Origin: an uncultured beta proteobacterium
Lineage (GTDB): Bacteria > Pseudomonadota > Gammaproteobacteria > Burkholderiales > Burkholderiaceae_C
Assembly: GCA_903823025.1 (NCBI GenBank)
Contig: CAIJRK010000078.1
Coordinates: 1-64,000, forward strand
Length of the DNA stretch: 64,000 nucleotides
Reading direction: 5' to 3'
Shown: piece by piece, positions 9,101 to 20,401 of the stretch
Position numbering within the stretch: the first letter of the stretch is position 1
Layout: each line of letters begins with the position of its first letter
Notes under the pieces: model-generated
Seen by the model: the letters and a program-made list of their open reading frames with translations, nothing else
Database searches by the model: none
What the model was told of the DNA's origin: nothing
Translations under genes and position numbers: made by a program

Positions 9101-12100
9101 AGACTCCTGCACAGAGAACCCTTCACCCAAAGCCGAAACGTAATCCCGCAAAGCCTGCCCCGTATGAGAAGCCGGATGCTGACGCATCTCCTCCGGCGTC
9201 CCAAAAGCTACCACCTCGCCCCCCGCATCCCCCCCTTCCGGCCCTAAGTCAATCAACCAATCACTCGCCCGAATCACGTCCAGATTGTGCTCAATCACCA
9301 CCACCGAATGCCCCGCATCCAGCAACTTGCGCATGGCCCGCATGAGCTTGGCAATGTCGTCAAAATGCAAGCCGGTCGTTGGCTCGTCAAACATAAACAG
9401 CGTGCCGCGTTTAGCCGTGGCTTGACGGCTGGCCGTGGTGCTTTTAGCTGCGTCCGCCAAAAACCCCGCCAACTTGAGACGCTGCGCTTCGCCCCCCGAT
9501 AACGTCGGCACCGGCTGCCCCAACTTCACATAATCCAGCCCCACATCCATGATCGGCTGCAACGCACGAATCACCTCGCGGTCATCTGCAAAAAGAAGCG
9601 CCGCCTCGCTCACCGTCAAATTCAACACATCAGCCACACTCAGCAACCGACCCACCCGCTCAATCGTGACCTCCAGAATTTCTGGCCGGTAACGCTGGCC
9701 ATCGCAATCCGGGCAACGCAAATACACGTCGCTCAAAAACTGCATTTCAACGTGCTCAAAACCCGAACCGCCACACGTCGCGCAACGCCCATCGCCATGG
9801 TTAAAACTGAATTTGGATGCGGTGTAACTGCGTTGCCGCGACAACGGTGCCGTCGCAAAAATCTCCCGAATCGCATCCCACGCGCCGACATAACTGGCCG
9901 GATTGGAACGCGCCGTTTTACCAATCGGCGACTGATCCACAAACACCACATCACTCAATTGCTCGGCTCCCAGCAAGCGATCAAATGCGCCGGGTGCCTC
10001 AGTCGATTTACCAAAATGGCGCAACAAAGCCGGGGCCAAAATATCCTGAATCAACGTTGATTTACCAGAGCCGCTCACCCCCGTCACACACACCAACCGT
10101 TGCAACGGAAACTCAACCGTGATGTTCTTCAAATTGTGGTCGCGCGCCCCTTGCACCACCAGACGCGGCGTGCTGGCATCCACCAACCGCTTGAACCCCA
10201 TGCCCACTTGTTTGCGCCCGCCCAGATAAGCGCCCGTCAACGTATCGGCGTGACGCAAATCAGCAGTCGATCCATCAAACACAATTTGCCCACCGCGCTC
10301 GCCCGGCCCCGGCCCCATGTCAATCATGCGGTCAGCCGCGAACATCACAGCCGGGTCATGCTCCACCACCACCAGCGTATTGCCCGCATCCCGCAGGCGC
10401 TGCATCGCCACAATAATCCGGTGCATATCACGCGGATGCAGGCCAATACTTGGCTCATCCAACACAAACAAGGTGTTCACCAATGACGTGCCCAAAGCCG
10501 TGGTGAGATTGATGCGCTGCACCTCACCGCCCGACAACGTGCGACTTTGACGATCCAACGTCAAATACCCAATGCCCACCTCACACAAATATTGAAGCCG
10601 CGTGCTGATCTCCCCAAACAAAAGCGTCAACGTCTTGACATCTGCCGAAGAATGTCTGAGAGGCGCGGGGTTGGGCAAAGCAGGGGCGCCAGAGGCCTTG
10701 GACGCAGAGGCAGACGCAACCGCGTTGCCCGGCAGTCCCGCCTGTAGTGTGTCAAAAAACTTTCTGAGCCGTTCCAGCGGCAACAGCATCAAATCATGCA
10801 AACACAAGCCTGGCAAAGCCTCAAGCTGCACCCGTGTCCACGGCACGCCCACCGGCATAAACCGTTGGGCAGACGCGAGCACCGCATCAGCCTGCGTCTT
10901 GGTGCCGATGCGCCACAGCAAACTCTCCAGCTTCAAGCGCGCGCCGCCACAAACCCCGCACGGCGTGTAACTGCGGTACTTGGACAGCAGCACACGAATG
11001 TGCATTTTGTAGGACTTGGTTTCCAGATAGTCAAAAAACCGCTTGATGCCGAACCAGTGCTGCGCCCACTTGCCGTTCCAGTCAGGCGAGCCGTTAATCA
11101 CCCAAGCTTGCTGCGCGGCGGTCAGTTCAGACCAGGGCGTGTCACGCGGAATGCCAGCCACCTCAGCGTGACGCATCAAATCATCCTGCGCTTCTTTCCA
11201 GGCCGGAGTTTGCATTGGCTTGATGGCACCGGCGCGCAACGTGAGCTTGTCATTCGGAATCACCAGCCCGTAATCGACGCCAATCACTCGACCAAAACCG
11301 CGACAGGTGTCGCACGCGCCCACCGCCGAATTGAAGGAGAACGCTGACGCAATCGGATCGGCATAACGCACATCGCTTTCCGGGCAATGCAGACCGGTCG
11401 AGAACTTCCAGATCGCCAACGGCTCGGCCTCTGCGCCTAACGGATACACCGCCAAACTGCCGCTGCCGTGTTTCAGCGCCACCTCAATCGCCTCCAGCAC
11501 GCGGGCACGCTCGACGCTGCCCAGCCGAAAACGATCCGCCACCACATCCAGCACTTGACGCGGCCCGGTCAGTGTCGCCATCTCGCGCTGGGCCTGCACT
11601 TTGGTAAAACCGCTGACCGACAGCCATTGCTCAACCTCTTGCGGCGGCGTGTTGGCGGGCAACTCGACCGAGAAAGTCACCACCAGACGTGAATTGTTGG
11701 CCCCATCGCGCTCCAGCAACTGCGCATAAATACTCTCCGCCGAGTCATGCCGCACGGCTTGCGCGGTCTCGCGGTCAAACAAATAACCAGCCCGCGAAAA
11801 CAACAACTTCAAGTGATCATTGAGTTCCGTCATCGTGCCCACCGTGGAGCGCGACGAGCGCACCGGGTTGGTCTGGTCGATGGCAATCGCGGGCGGCACG
11901 CCTTCGACCTTGTCCACGGCAGGCTTGTCCATCCGATCCAAAAATTGGCGAGCGTAGGCCGAGAAGGTTTCCACATAACGCCGCTGCCCTTCGGCATAAA
12001 GCGTGTCAAACACCAGGCTCGATTTGCCCGACCCGCTGGGACCGGTGACCACCGTCAGTTCGCCAGTGCGAATATCGAGGTCAATGTTTTTGAGGTTGTG

Positions 12101-12139
12101 CTGGCGTGCGCCGCGAATGCGGATGAGACCGTGTGGCAT
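6110..12139 (-). CDS. uvrA: Tandem-fused double UvrA (excinuclease ABC subunit A-like, 2009 aa)
   Basis: Normal UvrA is about 940-1000 residues; this protein is two of them end to end. Four Walker A motifs are seen: GPSGSGKSS (about 33) and GVSGSGKST at about 687, 1084 and 1687. Four signatures are present (LSGGEVQR once, LSGGEAQR three times) and four DEP(S/T)xGLH Walker B boxes. Each half keeps the damage-recognition zinc finger before its second signature (CATC...CPDC near 786-815; CAGC...CETC near 1800). The seam is a Ser/Thr/Ala-rich linker near 1010-1050. It should act in DNA damage recognition as a covalent equivalent of the UvrA dimer. The ATG at 12139 starts the conserved [17 protein letters not shown]. 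Long fused UvrA proteins are known to me from Burkholderiales, so this is not an assembly artefact by itself. Confidence 0.93.
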   Translation of the reverse strand: MPHGLIRIRGARQHNLKNIDLDIRTGELTVVTGPSGSGKSSLVFDTLYAEGQRRYVETFSAYARQFLDRMDKPAVDKVEGVPPAIAIDQTNPVRSSRSTVGTMTELNDHLKLLFSRAGYLFDRETAQAVRHDSAESIYAQLLERDGANNSRLVVTFSVELPANTPPQEVEQWLSVSGFTKVQAQREMATLTGPRQVLDVVADRFRLGSVERARVLEAIEVALKHGSGSLAVYPLGAEAEPLAIWKFSTGLHCPESDVRYADPIASAFSFNSAVGACDTCRGFGRVIGVDYGLVIPNDKLTLRAGAIKPMQTPAWKEAQDDLMRHAEVAGIPRDTPWSELTAAQQAWVINGSPDWNGKWAQHWFGIKRFFDYLETKSYKMHIRVLLSKYRSYTPCGVCGGARLKLESLLWRIGTKTQADAVLASAQRFMPVGVPWTRVQLEALPGLCLHDLMLLPLERLRKFFDTLQAGLPGNAVASASASKASGAPALPNPAPLRHSSADVKTLTLLFGEISTRLQYLCEVGIGYLTLDRQSRTLSGGEVQRINLTTALGTSLVNTLFVLDEPSIGLHPRDMHRIIVAMQRLRDAGNTLVVVEHDPAVMFAADRMIDMGPGPGERGGQIVFDGSTADLRHADTLTGAYLGGRKQVGMGFKRLVDASTPRLVVQGARDHNLKNITVEFPLQRLVCVTGVSGSGKSTLIQDILAPALLRHFGKSTEAPGAFDRLLGAEQLSDVVFVDQSPIGKTARSNPASYVGAWDAIREIFATAPLSRQRSYTASKFSFNHGDGRCATCGGSGFEHVEMQFLSDVYLRCPDCDGQRYRPEILEVTIERVGRLLSVADVLNLTVSEAALLFADDREVIRALQPIMDVGLDYVKLGQPVPTLSGGEAQRLKLAGFLADAAKSTTASRQATAKRGTLFMFDEPTTGLHFDDIAKLMRAMRKLLDAGHSVVVIEHNLDVIRASDWLIDLGPEGGDAGGEVVAFGTPEEMRQHPASHTGQALRDYVSALGEGFSVQESSGRYLVRAAVDGVTPAASDAGSTSLSGVTPSTANRDLQTVDDCIQIVNAREHNLKSLSVNIPRGQLTVVTGVSGSGKSTLAFDILFNEGQRRYLESLNAYARSIVQPAGRPEVDAVYGIPPTVAIEQRLSRGGRKSTVGTTTEVWHFLRLLYVKLGTQHCIHDGAAVAPQTPDSIAAQLMKNFRGQHIGLLAPLVMNRKGVYTELADWARPRGFTHLRVDGNFLPTTGFPRIDRFKEHTIELPVISLDVSPANEKALREALALALMHGKGVVHVLSHLNGLKEALLSGTATAAIGTLAAFSTQRACPVCSTSYAELDPRLFSYNSKHGWCPECVGTGVKLTREQRTVFDDSVRDEENKGREQTFAEPDVDAVLDTACPACLGARLNPTARAVKFSEVAITELARMSVTDLRQWVEALQRVGRMSARESEIARDLVPEIKSRLAFLEQVGLGYLTLDRGAPTLSGGEAQRIRLAAQLGSNLQGVCYVLDEPTIGLHARDNQILLRALKSLSDKGNTLVVVEHDEETIRHADHIIDIGPSAGKRGGRLVAEGSVAAIERAAESQTGRYLLHAMKHPLRVRRAVVFDAVVVGEPASAAIPLDAAALGNAAAVVTLGSASIFVPVPPKKKKSKVKLDADSNFMAPEVQRWLTVTGASLHNLQNVTTQVPLGRLVAVTGVSGSGKSTLARDVLLANVHSVVQKRSTKAGRDALAAGEKMAWVGCASVAGFESVDRVLEVDQTPIGKTPRSCPATYIGFWDVIRKLFADTLEAKARGYAANRFSFNTGEGRCAGCEGQGIRTIAMSFLPDVKVLCETCKGTRFNPETLAVTWRGKNIGDVLQMEVDEAVEFFAALPNIAHPVQLLKDVGLGYLTLGQPSPTLSGGEAQRLKLVTELSKVRDDITRRGQKAPHTLYVLDEPTVGLHMADVEKLIQVLHRLVDGGHSVVVIEHDLDVIAEADWVIDLGPDGGHAGGRIVAETTPEGVVKLGTPTGVALTAVLAR
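9003..9076. repeat. 22-bp perfect inverted repeat inside the uvrA linker
   Basis: Arms at 9003-9024 and 9055-9076 are exact reverse complements (22 of 22), separated by 30 bases. Each arm contains GGATGGGGTCACGCCGG or its complement. It lies in the segment encoding the linker between the two UvrA units and is translated in frame, giving the repeated tetrapeptide GVTP on both sides of a Ser/Ala/Gly stretch. Nothing about protein function requires a DNA palindrome, so it looks like an inserted palindromic element tolerated in a flexible linker. Confidence 0.9.
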
Positions 12140-12342
12140 AGGTGAATTGCTTTCTGTAGAGGCCAGATATTCTAGGCACTTCAACCTGAATGAGCGTCCA
12201 GCAAGGCCAAAAAACCAAGGGTTTCCCCTAGGGTTTGTCCTTGTACTTTCGTAAGGGATTGGTCAGCAGTTTTTAGCATCATCCTGCCATGTGTTGTAGG
12301 CACAGTTTTTAATTTACTTCAACCCATTTTGAGGAGGTTCAC
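12140..12342. promoter_or_regulatory. Intergenic region between uvrA and DUF485-actP with CCCTAGGG palindrome
   Basis: This region must hold the divergent promoters of uvrA (minus) and the acetate-transport genes (plus). It contains GGGTTTCCCCTAGGG around 12219-12233, with the perfect 8-bp palindrome CCCTAGGG at 12226-12233. A strong Shine-Dalgarno (GAGGAGG, 12331-12337) precedes the DUF485 ATG. A related motif occurs at 59405-59416. No regulator can be named. Confidence 0.35.
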
Positions 12343-12651
12343 ATGAGTGATCCAATAGTCAACAAAATCCAGAAGAATCCAAAGTATTTGGAACTTCGGA
12401 AAAAACGCAACGTGTTTGGCTGGGGCCTGACCGTGTTGATGATGGTCGTGTATTACGGCTACATCGCCTTAATCGCCTTCAACAAGCCTTTCCTGGCGCA
12501 ACCCATTGGCACCGGGGTTACCTCATTGGGAATTCCAATTGGCATGGGCATCATCGTGTTCACCATTTTGATCACCGCACTTTATGTGCGCCGGGCCAAC
12601 AGCGAATTTGACGCGTTGACAGCCGAAATTTTGAAGGATGCCGCTAAATGA
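12343..12651 (+). CDS. DUF485 family inner-membrane protein (YjcH-like)
   Basis: The 102-residue protein has two membrane segments (about 27-47 and 61-82) separated by a short loop containing [11 protein letters not shown]. Small DUF485 proteins almost always precede an ActP-type acetate symporter, as here; the stop overlaps the actP ATG by four bases (ATGA). A helper role for the transporter is commonly supposed but unproven. The GAGGAGG ribosome site seven bases ahead makes the start secure. Confidence 0.9.
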   Translation: MSDPIVNKIQKNPKYLELRKKRNVFGWGLTVLMMVVYYGYIALIAFNKPFLAQPIGTGVTSLGIPIGMGIIVFTILITALYVRRANSEFDALTAEILKDAAK

Positions 12652-14378
12652 AAACGGTTAAAGCAACGCTTTCAGCACTCATGCTGATGCTGGTGGCGGG
12701 CACCGCGCTGGCCGCAGGCGCCGACCTCGGCCAAGTCGAGAAGCAGCCTATCAATTTGGTGGCGATCAGCATGTTTGCCGGCTTTGTCCTGCTGACCCTG
12801 TTCATCACCAAATGGGCGGCGGCCAAAACCAAATCAGCCGCTGACTTTTATACCGGCGGTGGTGGCATTACCGGCTTCCAAAACGGTTTGGCGATTGCCG
12901 GCGACTACATGTCAGCGGCCTCCTTTCTGGGCATTTCTGCGGCGGTGATGGCCTCCGGCTATGACGGCCTGATTTACTCCATCGGCTTCCTGGTCGGCTG
13001 GCCCGTGGTCACCTTCCTGATGGCAGAACGCCTGCGCAATCTGGGCAAATTCACGTTTGCCGACGTTGCCGGTTACCGCTTCCAACAAAAACCCATCCGC
13101 ATTTTTGCTGCCTCCGGCACGCTGGTGGTGGTCGCTTTTTACCTGATCGCTCAAATGGTGGGTGCTGGTGCCCTGATCAAACTGTTGTTTGGTCTGGACT
13201 ACTGGCTGGCCGTGGTGTTGGTGGGCGCGTTGATGATGATCTATGTGTTGTTTGGCGGTATGACCGCAACCACTTGGGTGCAGATCATCAAGGCTGTGTT
13301 GCTACTGGCAGGCGTGACCTTCATGGCCTTCATGGTGATGTCACATTACGGTTTCAGCTTTGAAGCATTGTTTGCCGCCGGCGTTAAGGTGAAAGCCCAA
13401 TTGGCCGTCAACGGGGGTAAAACCCAAGTCGATGCTGACGCTATCGGTCTAGCGATCATGGGTCCAGGGGGCTTTATTAAAGATCCGATTTCAGCCATCT
13501 CTTTGGGTATGGCCCTGATGTTCGGCACCGCTGGTTTGCCCCACATTTTGATGCGCTTCTTTACCGTGCCGGATGCCAAACAAGCGCGTAAATCCGTGCT
13601 GTGGGCCACCACCTGGATTGGCTACTTCTATGTGCTGATTTTCATCATCGGCTTTGGCGCGATTACGCTGGTTTTGACCAACCCTGAATTTGCTGATACC
13701 GCTAAAGGCATCATCAAAGGCGGTGGCGGCTCTTCCAACATGGCAGCGGTGCTGGTGGCTAAAGCCGTGGGCGGCAATGTCTTCTTCGGCTTTATCTCGG
13801 CAGTCGCTTTTGCTACGATTCTGGCTGTGGTCGCCGGCCTGACGTTGTCAGGCGCCTCTGCGGTGTCGCATGACATCTATGCCACCATCATCAAAAATGG
13901 CAAGGCTGACAGTGACTCCGAGCTGAAGGTCTCGCGCATCACAACGCTGGCCCTGGGCGTCATTGCAGTGGTTCTCGGCATTGCGTTCGAGAAGCAAAAC
14001 ATTGCGTTCATGGTGTCACTGGCTTTTGCGATTGCTGCTTCGGCCAACTTCCCCGTGCTGTTCATGGCCGTGTTGTGGAAAGATTGCACAACCAAGGGTG
14101 CCGTGATTGGCGGCTTTTTGGGACTGGTCTCTTCGGTTGCCTTGACCGTCGTGTCTCCCTCAGTTTGGGAAGCCACTCTGGGTAACCCTAAAGGCTCGGC
14201 CTGGTTCCCCTACTCCTCACCGGCGCTGTTCTCCATGACCATCGCTTTCGTGGGTATCTGGTTGTTCTCCAAACTCGATAACAGCCCCAACGCCGTGCAA
14301 GAACGTGCCGCCTTCCCGGCACAGCAAGTGCGCTCTGAAACCGGTTACGGCGCCTCGACAGCTTCAAGCGGCCACTAA
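12648..14378 (+). CDS. actP: Cation/acetate symporter ActP
   Basis: The 576-residue sodium:solute symporter has an N-terminal signal-like hydrophobic stretch ending LAAGADLGQ and about 13 membrane helices. The early motif [21 protein letters not shown] is typical of ActP, as is the helix around [20 protein letters not shown]. It imports acetate and related short carboxylates with Na+. It is translationally coupled to the DUF485 gene. A DUF294 nucleotidyltransferase-like gene that often accompanies actP elsewhere lies at 20.4 kb, separated here by the kai cluster. Confidence 0.95.
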   Translation: MKTVKATLSALMLMLVAGTALAAGADLGQVEKQPINLVAISMFAGFVLLTLFITKWAAAKTKSAADFYTGGGGITGFQNGLAIAGDYMSAASFLGISAAVMASGYDGLIYSIGFLVGWPVVTFLMAERLRNLGKFTFADVAGYRFQQKPIRIFAASGTLVVVAFYLIAQMVGAGALIKLLFGLDYWLAVVLVGALMMIYVLFGGMTATTWVQIIKAVLLLAGVTFMAFMVMSHYGFSFEALFAAGVKVKAQLAVNGGKTQVDADAIGLAIMGPGGFIKDPISAISLGMALMFGTAGLPHILMRFFTVPDAKQARKSVLWATTWIGYFYVLIFIIGFGAITLVLTNPEFADTAKGIIKGGGGSSNMAAVLVAKAVGGNVFFGFISAVAFATILAVVAGLTLSGASAVSHDIYATIIKNGKADSDSELKVSRITTLALGVIAVVLGIAFEKQNIAFMVSLAFAIAASANFPVLFMAVLWKDCTTKGAVIGGFLGLVSSVALTVVSPSVWEATLGNPKGSAWFPYSSPALFSMTIAFVGIWLFSKLDNSPNAVQERAAFPAQQVRSETGYGASTASSGH

Positions 14379-14388
14379 GAGCCAACCC

Positions 14389-14413
14389 GAATGCAGGCTT
14401 TTGGCCTGCATTC
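14389..14413 (+). terminator. Hairpin after actP
   Basis: GAATGCAGGC (14389-14398), loop TTTTG, GCCTGCATTC (14404-14413), then TTTAAAG. The 10-bp stem is perfect. It lies 11 bases after the actP stop and forms the first of two stacked terminator-like hairpins. Confidence 0.75.
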
Positions 14414-14423
14414 TTTAAAGTTT

Positions 14424-14450
14424 AAACCGGGCCTTGTGCCCGGTTTTTTT
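14424..14450. terminator. Rho-independent terminator shared by actP and the hybrid kinase
   Basis: AAACCGGGC (14424-14432), loop CTTGT, GCCCGGTTT (14438-14446), continuing as a run of T to 14450. The T-run follows for plus-strand transcripts and A residues precede the stem, so it can also work for the convergent histidine kinase gene. The kinase's TAA stop (14449-14451) overlaps the T-run. Confidence 0.85.
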
Positions 14451-17031
14451 ATGACTGGACAGCGCGCAAAGTTTGCAGCGCCTCGTCAAACGCAAACGCA
14501 TTGATCTGCTGAGCCAGTGTCTCGCAGGGCGCGCCGAGTGCGGCCCGTAGCGTCGCCCTGTGTTCCTGAAAATAGGTAATCGCAGCGGTGTCGCTGTGGG
14601 CCAGCAAAACAGCCAATTGATCAAGAATCGCCTGTTGTGTGGCAGGGTCTGGCTGCACCGTGTCAAGCATCGGGGGCGCGGCCAGCGGCAACGGCAACGC
14701 GGCGGCTAAACGCATCAACTCCTGGTTAATCGCTTCCATCTCAACGCGCCATTCAGCGGCCTGAAGCGGGGCGGTCGGCGTAGCTATTTTTTCAGGGGCA
14801 GGCAAATGCATCAACAAAGCGGCCGCTAATTCGGCCAGACGATTGGCGCCCAGCGTGCCCGCCGTGCCTTTGAGCGTGTGCACCACACGCCGGGCACTCA
14901 CCCCGTCACCGGCATCGAGGTGGCGCGCGAGTTGCCCCATGTCGTCGGCGTGATTCGCTACAAAACGACCCATCAGATCCAGGTATTGATCCGCATCGCC
15001 GCGCAAAACTGCCAAGCCGCGCGCCACATCCAGACCGGCAAAATCAGTCAGCGCCGCCAAAGCCGCCTGCGCACGCAAAGAGGCCGCCGGGCGGGCCAGC
15101 ACCAACTTGCCAGCCTCTTGATGAAGGGCGCCCGGCGCTTGAGCGGGCAACCATTTCAGCAATACGGCATACAGCACCTTCGGCTCAACGGGCTTGGGCA
15201 CAAAGTCGTTCATGCCAGCCCCCAGACAGGTTCGCCGGTCTTCTTCAAAAACATTGGCGGTCATCGCCAGAATGGGTTTGTCGGCCCAACCCGGCAAGGC
15301 ACGAATCGCGCGGGTGGCTTGCAGGCCGTCCATGCGTGGCATTTGAATGTCCATCAAAATCAGGTCGTAGGCGGTGCCAGCGGCTTGCACTTTGTTCAGC
15401 GCGTCGAGTCCGTCGATGGCCGTGTCCACCGCCATCCCCACCGCGTGCAACAACTCGGCTGCAACCTCGCTGTTAATGGCGTTGTCTTCAACCAGCAGCA
15501 GGCGGGCGCCCGCGTGTTGGGTGCGCAATTGCGCCTCTGCATCTGTGATGAACGTTGACAAGGCCGAGGGCGCGTCCGGCATGACGCCTTGCCCGCGCTG
15601 CAACTGCACCGTAAACCAAAAGGTACTGCCCACCCCCGGCGTGCTGGACACGCCCACATCACCGCCCATTAATCGGGCCAGTTGGCGGGTAATGGGCAGA
15701 CCCAAACCGGTGCCCCCATATTGACGTGTGGTGGAGGTGTCACCCTGTTCAAAGACTTGAAACAAGCGACCCATTTGCGCCGGGGCAATGCCAATGCCCG
15801 TGTCTGACACCTCAAAGCGCACGCACAGCACACCATCACGCTCCTGAAGCAACTGGGCGCGCAACGTGACGCCCCCTTTTTCAGTAAATTTGATGGCATT
15901 GCCCACATAGTTCAGCAAGGCCTGACGCAGGCGCATCGGGTCGCCGCGCAACCACACGGGCACGGCGTCACTGTCCACCTCAAAACGAAGCCCTTTCGCC
16001 TGGGCCGACTCGCCCACGATGGAGGCCACATTGTCAAAAACCGACGACAGATGAAAGTCGCTGATGTCGAGTTGCAGCTTACCCGCCTCAATCTTGGAGA
16101 GGTCAAGAATGTCGTTAATGATGGCGAGCAGGTGCCGACTGGCGTTGTCTATTTTGTCCATCCAATTGGCTTGCTGCGGTGTCACACCGGCCCGGCGCAT
16201 CAGGTGATTGAGTCCAATAATGGCATTCATCGGGGTGCGGATTTCATGACTCATATTGGTCAAAAAAATGCTTTTGGCCTGATTGGCTGCCTCTGCCTGT
16301 TGGCGCGCCAGCATGAGTTCTTCGGTCCGCTGCGCCACCAGTTGCGCCAGGTTTTGACGGTGCTGCTCCAGCTCGGCATTCAAGCGTTGCTTCTCGGCGA
16401 TGTCATTTTGAATAATGTCCTGCGCCCGCTTTTGATCTTCAATCATGCTCAACAAGGCGCGCCGGGATTGGGTGGAGACGGCCAGCAACGCACGTGCGAG
16501 CTTTTCAGATTCGACTATGGCGGCATTGCGTTTTTGTTCAGTCAGGTCCGTGACCATCAAACAAAACGTCGTCATGTTTTTGTGGATCAACAGGCGGCTG
16601 GCCGAAAGAATCACAGGCACCCGTGTGGCATCCAAGGCCAGCAAGTCCAGTTGTACGCGGCGTTTTTCAACCGTATCGGGCCTGAGCAGGGTTTTCATAA
16701 GAGGGCGGCTAACCGGCTCAATCCAACGATCCAGCACAGCACCAATGACTTGCTCAAGCGGCATTTTGACCATCTCGGCAAAGCGCCGGTTGGCATACAA
16801 AATCAGCCCTTGGGCGGTCAGCGTCAGCGCGCCTTCGCTCATGTCTTCAATCAGAATTCGATAGGAATAGTCCGCGCCCTGAAGCGTGAATATCTGCTCG
16901 CCGTCTTCGCCCAGCACAATCAGGGCATCAACCTCGCCATGGTGAATGGCGTTCAAGGTCTCTTGGGCCTCACTCAGTTGCGCCCGCAAGGCTTCGTTTT
17001 CTGCAACAAGCTGGCGGTGTGACTGTTTCAT
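14449..17031 (-). CDS. Hybrid sensor histidine kinase (PAS-HisKA-HATPase-REC-HPt) of the kai cluster
   Basis: The 860-residue protein has a coiled coil (1-30), a PAS domain (about 56-165) and a second coiled coil (165-255). HisKA follows with [13 protein letters not shown] (His262), then an ATPase domain with NAIKFTEKG and DTGIGI. The receiver domain contains [13 protein letters not shown] (Asp561), and the C-terminal HPt domain contains [10 protein letters not shown] (His718). No membrane segment is visible, so it is probably cytosolic. All phosphorelay residues are present. Its ATG overlaps the stop of kaiB2 by four bases, so it is the last gene of the kaiC-kaiB-kaiB unit and is the likely output or partner kinase. 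The downstream response regulator is not in the window. Confidence 0.92.
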   Translation of the reverse strand: MKQSHRQLVAENEALRAQLSEAQETLNAIHHGEVDALIVLGEDGEQIFTLQGADYSYRILIEDMSEGALTLTAQGLILYANRRFAEMVKMPLEQVIGAVLDRWIEPVSRPLMKTLLRPDTVEKRRVQLDLLALDATRVPVILSASRLLIHKNMTTFCLMVTDLTEQKRNAAIVESEKLARALLAVSTQSRRALLSMIEDQKRAQDIIQNDIAEKQRLNAELEQHRQNLAQLVAQRTEELMLARQQAEAANQAKSIFLTNMSHEIRTPMNAIIGLNHLMRRAGVTPQQANWMDKIDNASRHLLAIINDILDLSKIEAGKLQLDISDFHLSSVFDNVASIVGESAQAKGLRFEVDSDAVPVWLRGDPMRLRQALLNYVGNAIKFTEKGGVTLRAQLLQERDGVLCVRFEVSDTGIGIAPAQMGRLFQVFEQGDTSTTRQYGGTGLGLPITRQLARLMGGDVGVSSTPGVGSTFWFTVQLQRGQGVMPDAPSALSTFITDAEAQLRTQHAGARLLLVEDNAINSEVAAELLHAVGMAVDTAIDGLDALNKVQAAGTAYDLILMDIQMPRMDGLQATRAIRALPGWADKPILAMTANVFEEDRRTCLGAGMNDFVPKPVEPKVLYAVLLKWLPAQAPGALHQEAGKLVLARPAASLRAQAALAALTDFAGLDVARGLAVLRGDADQYLDLMGRFVANHADDMGQLARHLDAGDGVSARRVVHTLKGTAGTLGANRLAELAAALLMHLPAPEKIATPTAPLQAAEWRVEMEAINQELMRLAAALPLPLAAPPMLDTVQPDPATQQAILDQLAVLLAHSDTAAITYFQEHRATLRAALGAPCETLAQQINAFAFDEALQTLRAVQS

Positions 17032-17393
17032 TTGCCAGCGCTGTGCATCATCGGTTTTTCAGGTCTTATATCCAGCCCCACCAGCACGCGCTCGGTGTTG
17101 GAGAGGTCGCCGACGATGTGGCGCAGGGGGAGCGGTAGTTTTTTGATGAGCGTCGGCACTGCAAAAATCTGTTCGCCGCGTGCCAGCTGCGGTTGCTGGT
17201 ACAGGTCAACCACCTGCAGCTGGTAGCGTCCATGCAGGTGTTCCTCGCATATTTTTTTAATATTGGCAATCGCACATAACGATTTTTCTGACGTTCCGAC
17301 GACATACAAACGCAGCACATATTTTTCAAAACCACGCAAAGCCAGTGCGGCATCTCTGGCCACAGTCGTCACAGAGGGTTTCGATTGAGACAC
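17028..17393 (-). CDS. kaiB: KaiB-domain protein, second copy
   Basis: The 121-residue protein carries a KaiB thioredoxin-like fold: [14 protein letters not shown] at the first strand, then [20 protein letters not shown], and the closing block [18 protein letters not shown] with ERVLVGLD. Compared with its neighbour it has about 20 extra residues at the N-terminus and a longer tail. KaiB binds KaiC after a fold switch in cyanobacteria; in other bacteria the partner is usually the adjacent KaiC. It overlaps the kinase gene by four bases and follows the first kaiB by nine. Confidence 0.92.
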   Translation of the reverse strand: MSQSKPSVTTVARDAALALRGFEKYVLRLYVVGTSEKSLCAIANIKKICEEHLHGRYQLQVVDLYQQPQLARGEQIFAVPTLIKKLPLPLRHIVGDLSNTERVLVGLDIRPEKPMMHSAGK

Positions 17394-17402
17394 TGGTTTT
17401 CC

Positions 17403-17705
17403 TTAAGGTCGGGGTATTAAATCCAGCCCGACCAGCACGCGCTCGGTGTTGGAGAGATCACCAATAATCTTGCGCATCGGCGCGGGTAATTTGCGCACCA
17501 GCGTTGGAATAGCGAGTATCTGGTCGCCCCGCGCCAGCTGGGGGTTCTCCAGCAAGTCAATGACTTTGATCACGTAGCGCCCCGTCAGATTTTCTTCACA
17601 TATTTTTTTAAGATTGGCAAAAGCCAACAACGATTTCGGGGTTTGCCCCGCCACGTATAAATGCAATTCAAACTCGGCGACCGGTGATTTGGGCGGCATA
17701 TTCAT
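17403..17705 (-). CDS. kaiB: KaiB-domain protein, first copy
   Basis: The 100-residue minimal KaiB contains [34 protein letters not shown], then [18 protein letters not shown] and ERVLVGLDL. Length and motifs match ordinary KaiB. Its ATG overlaps the kaiC stop by four bases, so the two are co-translated. The two kaiB genes differ over most variable positions, so they are not a recent duplication and may have different partners (KaiC and the kinase). Confidence 0.94.
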   Translation of the reverse strand: MNMPPKSPVAEFELHLYVAGQTPKSLLAFANLKKICEENLTGRYVIKVIDLLENPQLARGDQILAIPTLVRKLPAPMRKIIGDLSNTERVLVGLDLIPRP

Positions 17706-19450
17706 GGCGTCTTCTTTTGAGCAGGGGCATCCTCTTGACGGCTGACGCCCATTTCAGCGCGTTCTTGCGCCAGCTGAATGGCTTGTGCCTGCTCTTGCCC
17801 AATGATCTTTAAAGCCTCGGCTTCTTGCACCTGAAACTCGGCGTTCATCTCGGCAATCTTGGCCGCCAGAAAATCGCGCTTGCGCTCCAGCGCCAGTTGC
17901 TGACGCTCCACTTGCTGCATATGAAGCACCTGCGCGGCCCGCTCCTGCGCGACTTGCACGAGGCGGGCAGACCCCATCAGAACGCCCCCAGCGCCCACAT
18001 AAACATCGCGCAGCTCCACACCCTGATCACTTAACAAGAACTCACGCGTCTGGTTCGAGTGCGCCATGCCGCGCGATTTCAGAATATTCAAACTGCGGTT
18101 GCGCTCGCCGCCCAGCTCCATATCCCGCAACAACAGCCAAGTGTCCATCAGGGAGGAGATAGCCACCTCGGTATGTTCAGGCGCATTGCCATTGGTGAGC
18201 AAACTGGTGAGCAAGCTGGTGATCTGGTTGGTTTTCAAAAAATCGACCAGGCGCATCACCATCCCCTTGACCTCGATTTCGTTACCGCCGACCACAAAAC
18301 TGGTGAGCGGGTCCACCACCACCACCTGCGGTTTAAAAATGCTGATGGCTTTATGCATCGTTGTTAAATGCACCTCCAGCCCCATGGACGAAGGACGCGC
18401 GGAATGAAATTGAAGCAAGCCTTGCGTCACCCAAGGCGCCAGGTCAATGCCGACAGACGCCATGTTGCGCAAAATCTGACTGGGCGACTCCTCGAATGAA
18501 AAGTAGATGGCACGCTCGCCACGCCGACAAGCAGCATCCACAAAGTGCGCCGCCAGACTGCTCTTGCCGGTGCCCGCCGTGCCGGACACTAGCACGCTGC
18601 TGCCCCGGTAATAACCGGCGTTGCCCAGCATGGTGTCGAGCCGCACCACACCGGTCGGCACGCGCTCAGTGGTGACAACGTGTTGCAGACCTAGCGAGGT
18701 CACCGGCAATACCGAGATGCCGTCCTCGTCAATCAAAAACGGGTACTCGTTGGTGCCATGCAGCGAACCCCGGTACTTGACCACCCGCAAGCGCCGCGAA
18801 GAAACTTGTTCACGCACCCGGTGGTCCAGCACGATGACGCAGTCCGAGACGTATTCCTCCAGACCTTGACGCGTTAGCGTCTCGTTGCCGCGCTCACCCG
18901 TGATGATGGCGGTGACGCCTTTTTGTTTGAGCCAGCGAAACAGGCGACGCAGTTCAGCCCGCAAAATAAGCGGATTGGGCAAGCCTGCAAACAGCGACTC
19001 AATGGTGTCGAGCACGACCCGCTTGGCGCCAATGGAATCAATGGCGTAACCGAGACGGATAAACAAACCCTCCAGGTCGTACTCCCCTGACTCTTCAATC
19101 TCGCTGCGTTCGATATAGACAAAGTCGAGCACCATTTTTTGGCGCGCTACCAGGTCGTCCAGATCAAACCCCAGCGAGGCCACGTTTTTGGTCAGGTCTT
19201 GCACTGTTTCCTCAAACGCCATAAAAACGCCCGGCTCGTTGAACTGCATGGCCCCCCGCACCAAAAACTCCATCGCCAGCAGCGTCTTGCCACAACCGGC
19301 GCTACCGCACACCAGCGTTGTGCGCCCGGTGGGCAGGCCACCATTGGTGATTTCGTCCAGCCCTTGAATGCCGGTTAGTGATTTGGGCAGTTGCGGTCTG
19401 ACGCCAGAGACCGGTACAGGCGACGGTGTCGTCGGGGGGTGTTTCATCAC
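17702..19450 (-). CDS. kaiC: KaiC-family double-domain ATPase with C-terminal coiled coil
   Basis: The 582-residue protein has two RecA/KaiC domains. CI has Walker A GSAGCGKT (49-56) and catalytic FEE (79-81); CII has GTAGTGKS (290-297) and FEE (319-321). The position of the Ser431-Thr432 phosphorylation pair of cyanobacterial KaiC corresponds to ISSLMDT (431-437), so Ser432-Ser433 could be phosphorylated. After about 490 the KaiA-binding tail is replaced by a long charged coiled coil (495-570). No KaiA is present. Start is GTG 19450 or ATG 19447. The Shine-Dalgarno GGAG (19461-19458 on the minus strand) is supplied by the conserved end of dispersed repeat A. Confidence 0.93.
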   Translation of the reverse strand: MMKHPPTTPSPVPVSGVRPQLPKSLTGIQGLDEITNGGLPTGRTTLVCGSAGCGKTLLAMEFLVRGAMQFNEPGVFMAFEETVQDLTKNVASLGFDLDDLVARQKMVLDFVYIERSEIEESGEYDLEGLFIRLGYAIDSIGAKRVVLDTIESLFAGLPNPLILRAELRRLFRWLKQKGVTAIITGERGNETLTRQGLEEYVSDCVIVLDHRVREQVSSRRLRVVKYRGSLHGTNEYPFLIDEDGISVLPVTSLGLQHVVTTERVPTGVVRLDTMLGNAGYYRGSSVLVSGTAGTGKSSLAAHFVDAACRRGERAIYFSFEESPSQILRNMASVGIDLAPWVTQGLLQFHSARPSSMGLEVHLTTMHKAISIFKPQVVVVDPLTSFVVGGNEIEVKGMVMRLVDFLKTNQITSLLTSLLTNGNAPEHTEVAISSLMDTWLLLRDMELGGERNRSLNILKSRGMAHSNQTREFLLSDQGVELRDVYVGAGGVLMGSARLVQVAQERAAQVLHMQQVERQQLALERKRDFLAAKIAEMNAEFQVQEAEALKIIGQEQAQAIQLAQERAEMGVSRQEDAPAQKKTP

Positions 19451-19455
19451 AAACT

Positions 19456-19555
19456 AACTCCGGTTTGAAACCTCCCCCTTCAGGGGGATAGGACTCATTT
19501 GCGAGAGGGGTAAGCTCTTCCAAATTCGCTCCGAAAGGGGCGTGGATTGAAACAT
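19456..19555 (-). repeat. Dispersed repeat, copy A (100 bp)
   Basis: Copy A aligns without gaps to copy B (20175-20274), both exactly 100 bp, with about 77 identical positions. Ends are the most alike: AACTCCGGTTTGAAA on one side and GGCGTGGATTGAAACAT on the other (plus strand). It fills nearly the whole gap between the PAS gene stop and kaiC. On the minus strand it begins ATGTTTCAATCC and is open for 33 codons to a TAG. Confidence 0.85.
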
Positions 19556-19557
19556 CA

Positions 19558-20065
19558 TCAAGCCTTTGGGATAGCTTCGTTGTCGGCGCTGGGGTAACGC
19601 AGGGGTTGACCGGCCTGCACCAGCAGTTGATTAACCTCTTGTTTGAGGTCAAGAATGCGCATCTCTCGGCCCAGCATGACATCGTGCCAGCGACGTAGTT
19701 CTTCAAGCTGTTCGGTCAGATTGAACTGCGCTTGCTTGATCTCGGTGATGTTGCTCAAAATATGCAGGGAGTAGCTGGGTTGACCCGATTCAACACGCAC
19801 CGCATAACCCCGCGAGAGATAAATCTTGCCCCCGGCGCGCACCTCTTCCAGACTGCTAGCCCCGTTTCGCTCATGCACGACCGCATCACATCCGGGCAAC
19901 GGCCCCTTGCCCAACGGAAAGACTTCCCAGTAGAGATTGCCTAACGCTTGCGCCTCCGACAAACCCGCTTCATGACAATAAGCCCGGTTGGCCAAGCGCA
20001 CCCGAAACTCAGCGTCATGCAGAAAGATAGGATCCTCAATCGCATCAAAAACATAACGCCAGATG

Positions 20066-20091
<26 letters not shown>
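19558..20091 (-). CDS. PAS-domain protein upstream of kaiC
   Basis: This 177-residue protein (172 if translation starts at the second ATG, 20076) is essentially one PAS domain. It runs YVFDAIEDPIFLHDAEFRVRLANRAYC, GNLYWEVFPLGKGPLPGCDAV and YSLHILSNITEIKQAQ, followed by a short coiled coil (about 120-160). It has no kinase or output domain, so it probably senses a ligand or acts as an adaptor for the kai proteins downstream. The codon before the first ATG region is preceded by an in-frame TAA (20097-20095), so the GA tract in front is not part of this protein. It is flanked by direct repeats A and B. Confidence 0.8.
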
Positions 20092-20167
<76 letters not shown>

Positions 20168-20174
20168 ATAAGCC

Positions 20175-20274
20175 AACTCCGGTTTGAAATCGCTCGCTTG
20201 AGGGGCATAGGATTTATTTGGGAGAAGGGTGACTTCTTCCAAATTTGTCTTTTTCAGGGCGTGGATTGAAACAT
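20175..20274 (-). repeat. Dispersed repeat, copy B (100 bp)
   Basis: This is the direct repeat partner of copy A, in the same orientation, on the other side of the PAS gene. It ends 20 bases from the GA tract. Its reading frame matches copy A's (Ile-Trp-Lys, Ser-Gln, Pro-Leu-Lys and Ser-Asn-Arg-Ser align) but an early TGA interrupts it. Confidence 0.85.
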
Positions 20275-20401
20275 ATAAAAGCCTCTGGCTTGCCTCTAGT
20301 CCAACGTGCCAAGAGGATTAGAGAAAAATAACGTAGCGCTGAGTAGAGAGCAAGCCCATCGCGTTGACCTTGCGTTTTGTCATGCGCGACCACACCGCAA
20401 A

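Noticed and set aside
19541-19553. GCGTGGATTGAAAC like the end of a type I CRISPR repeat, also at 20259-20272
   Set aside because: The two occurrences are 700 bases apart with a gene between, no third unit at array spacing, no cas genes. They belong to the 100-bp dispersed repeat.
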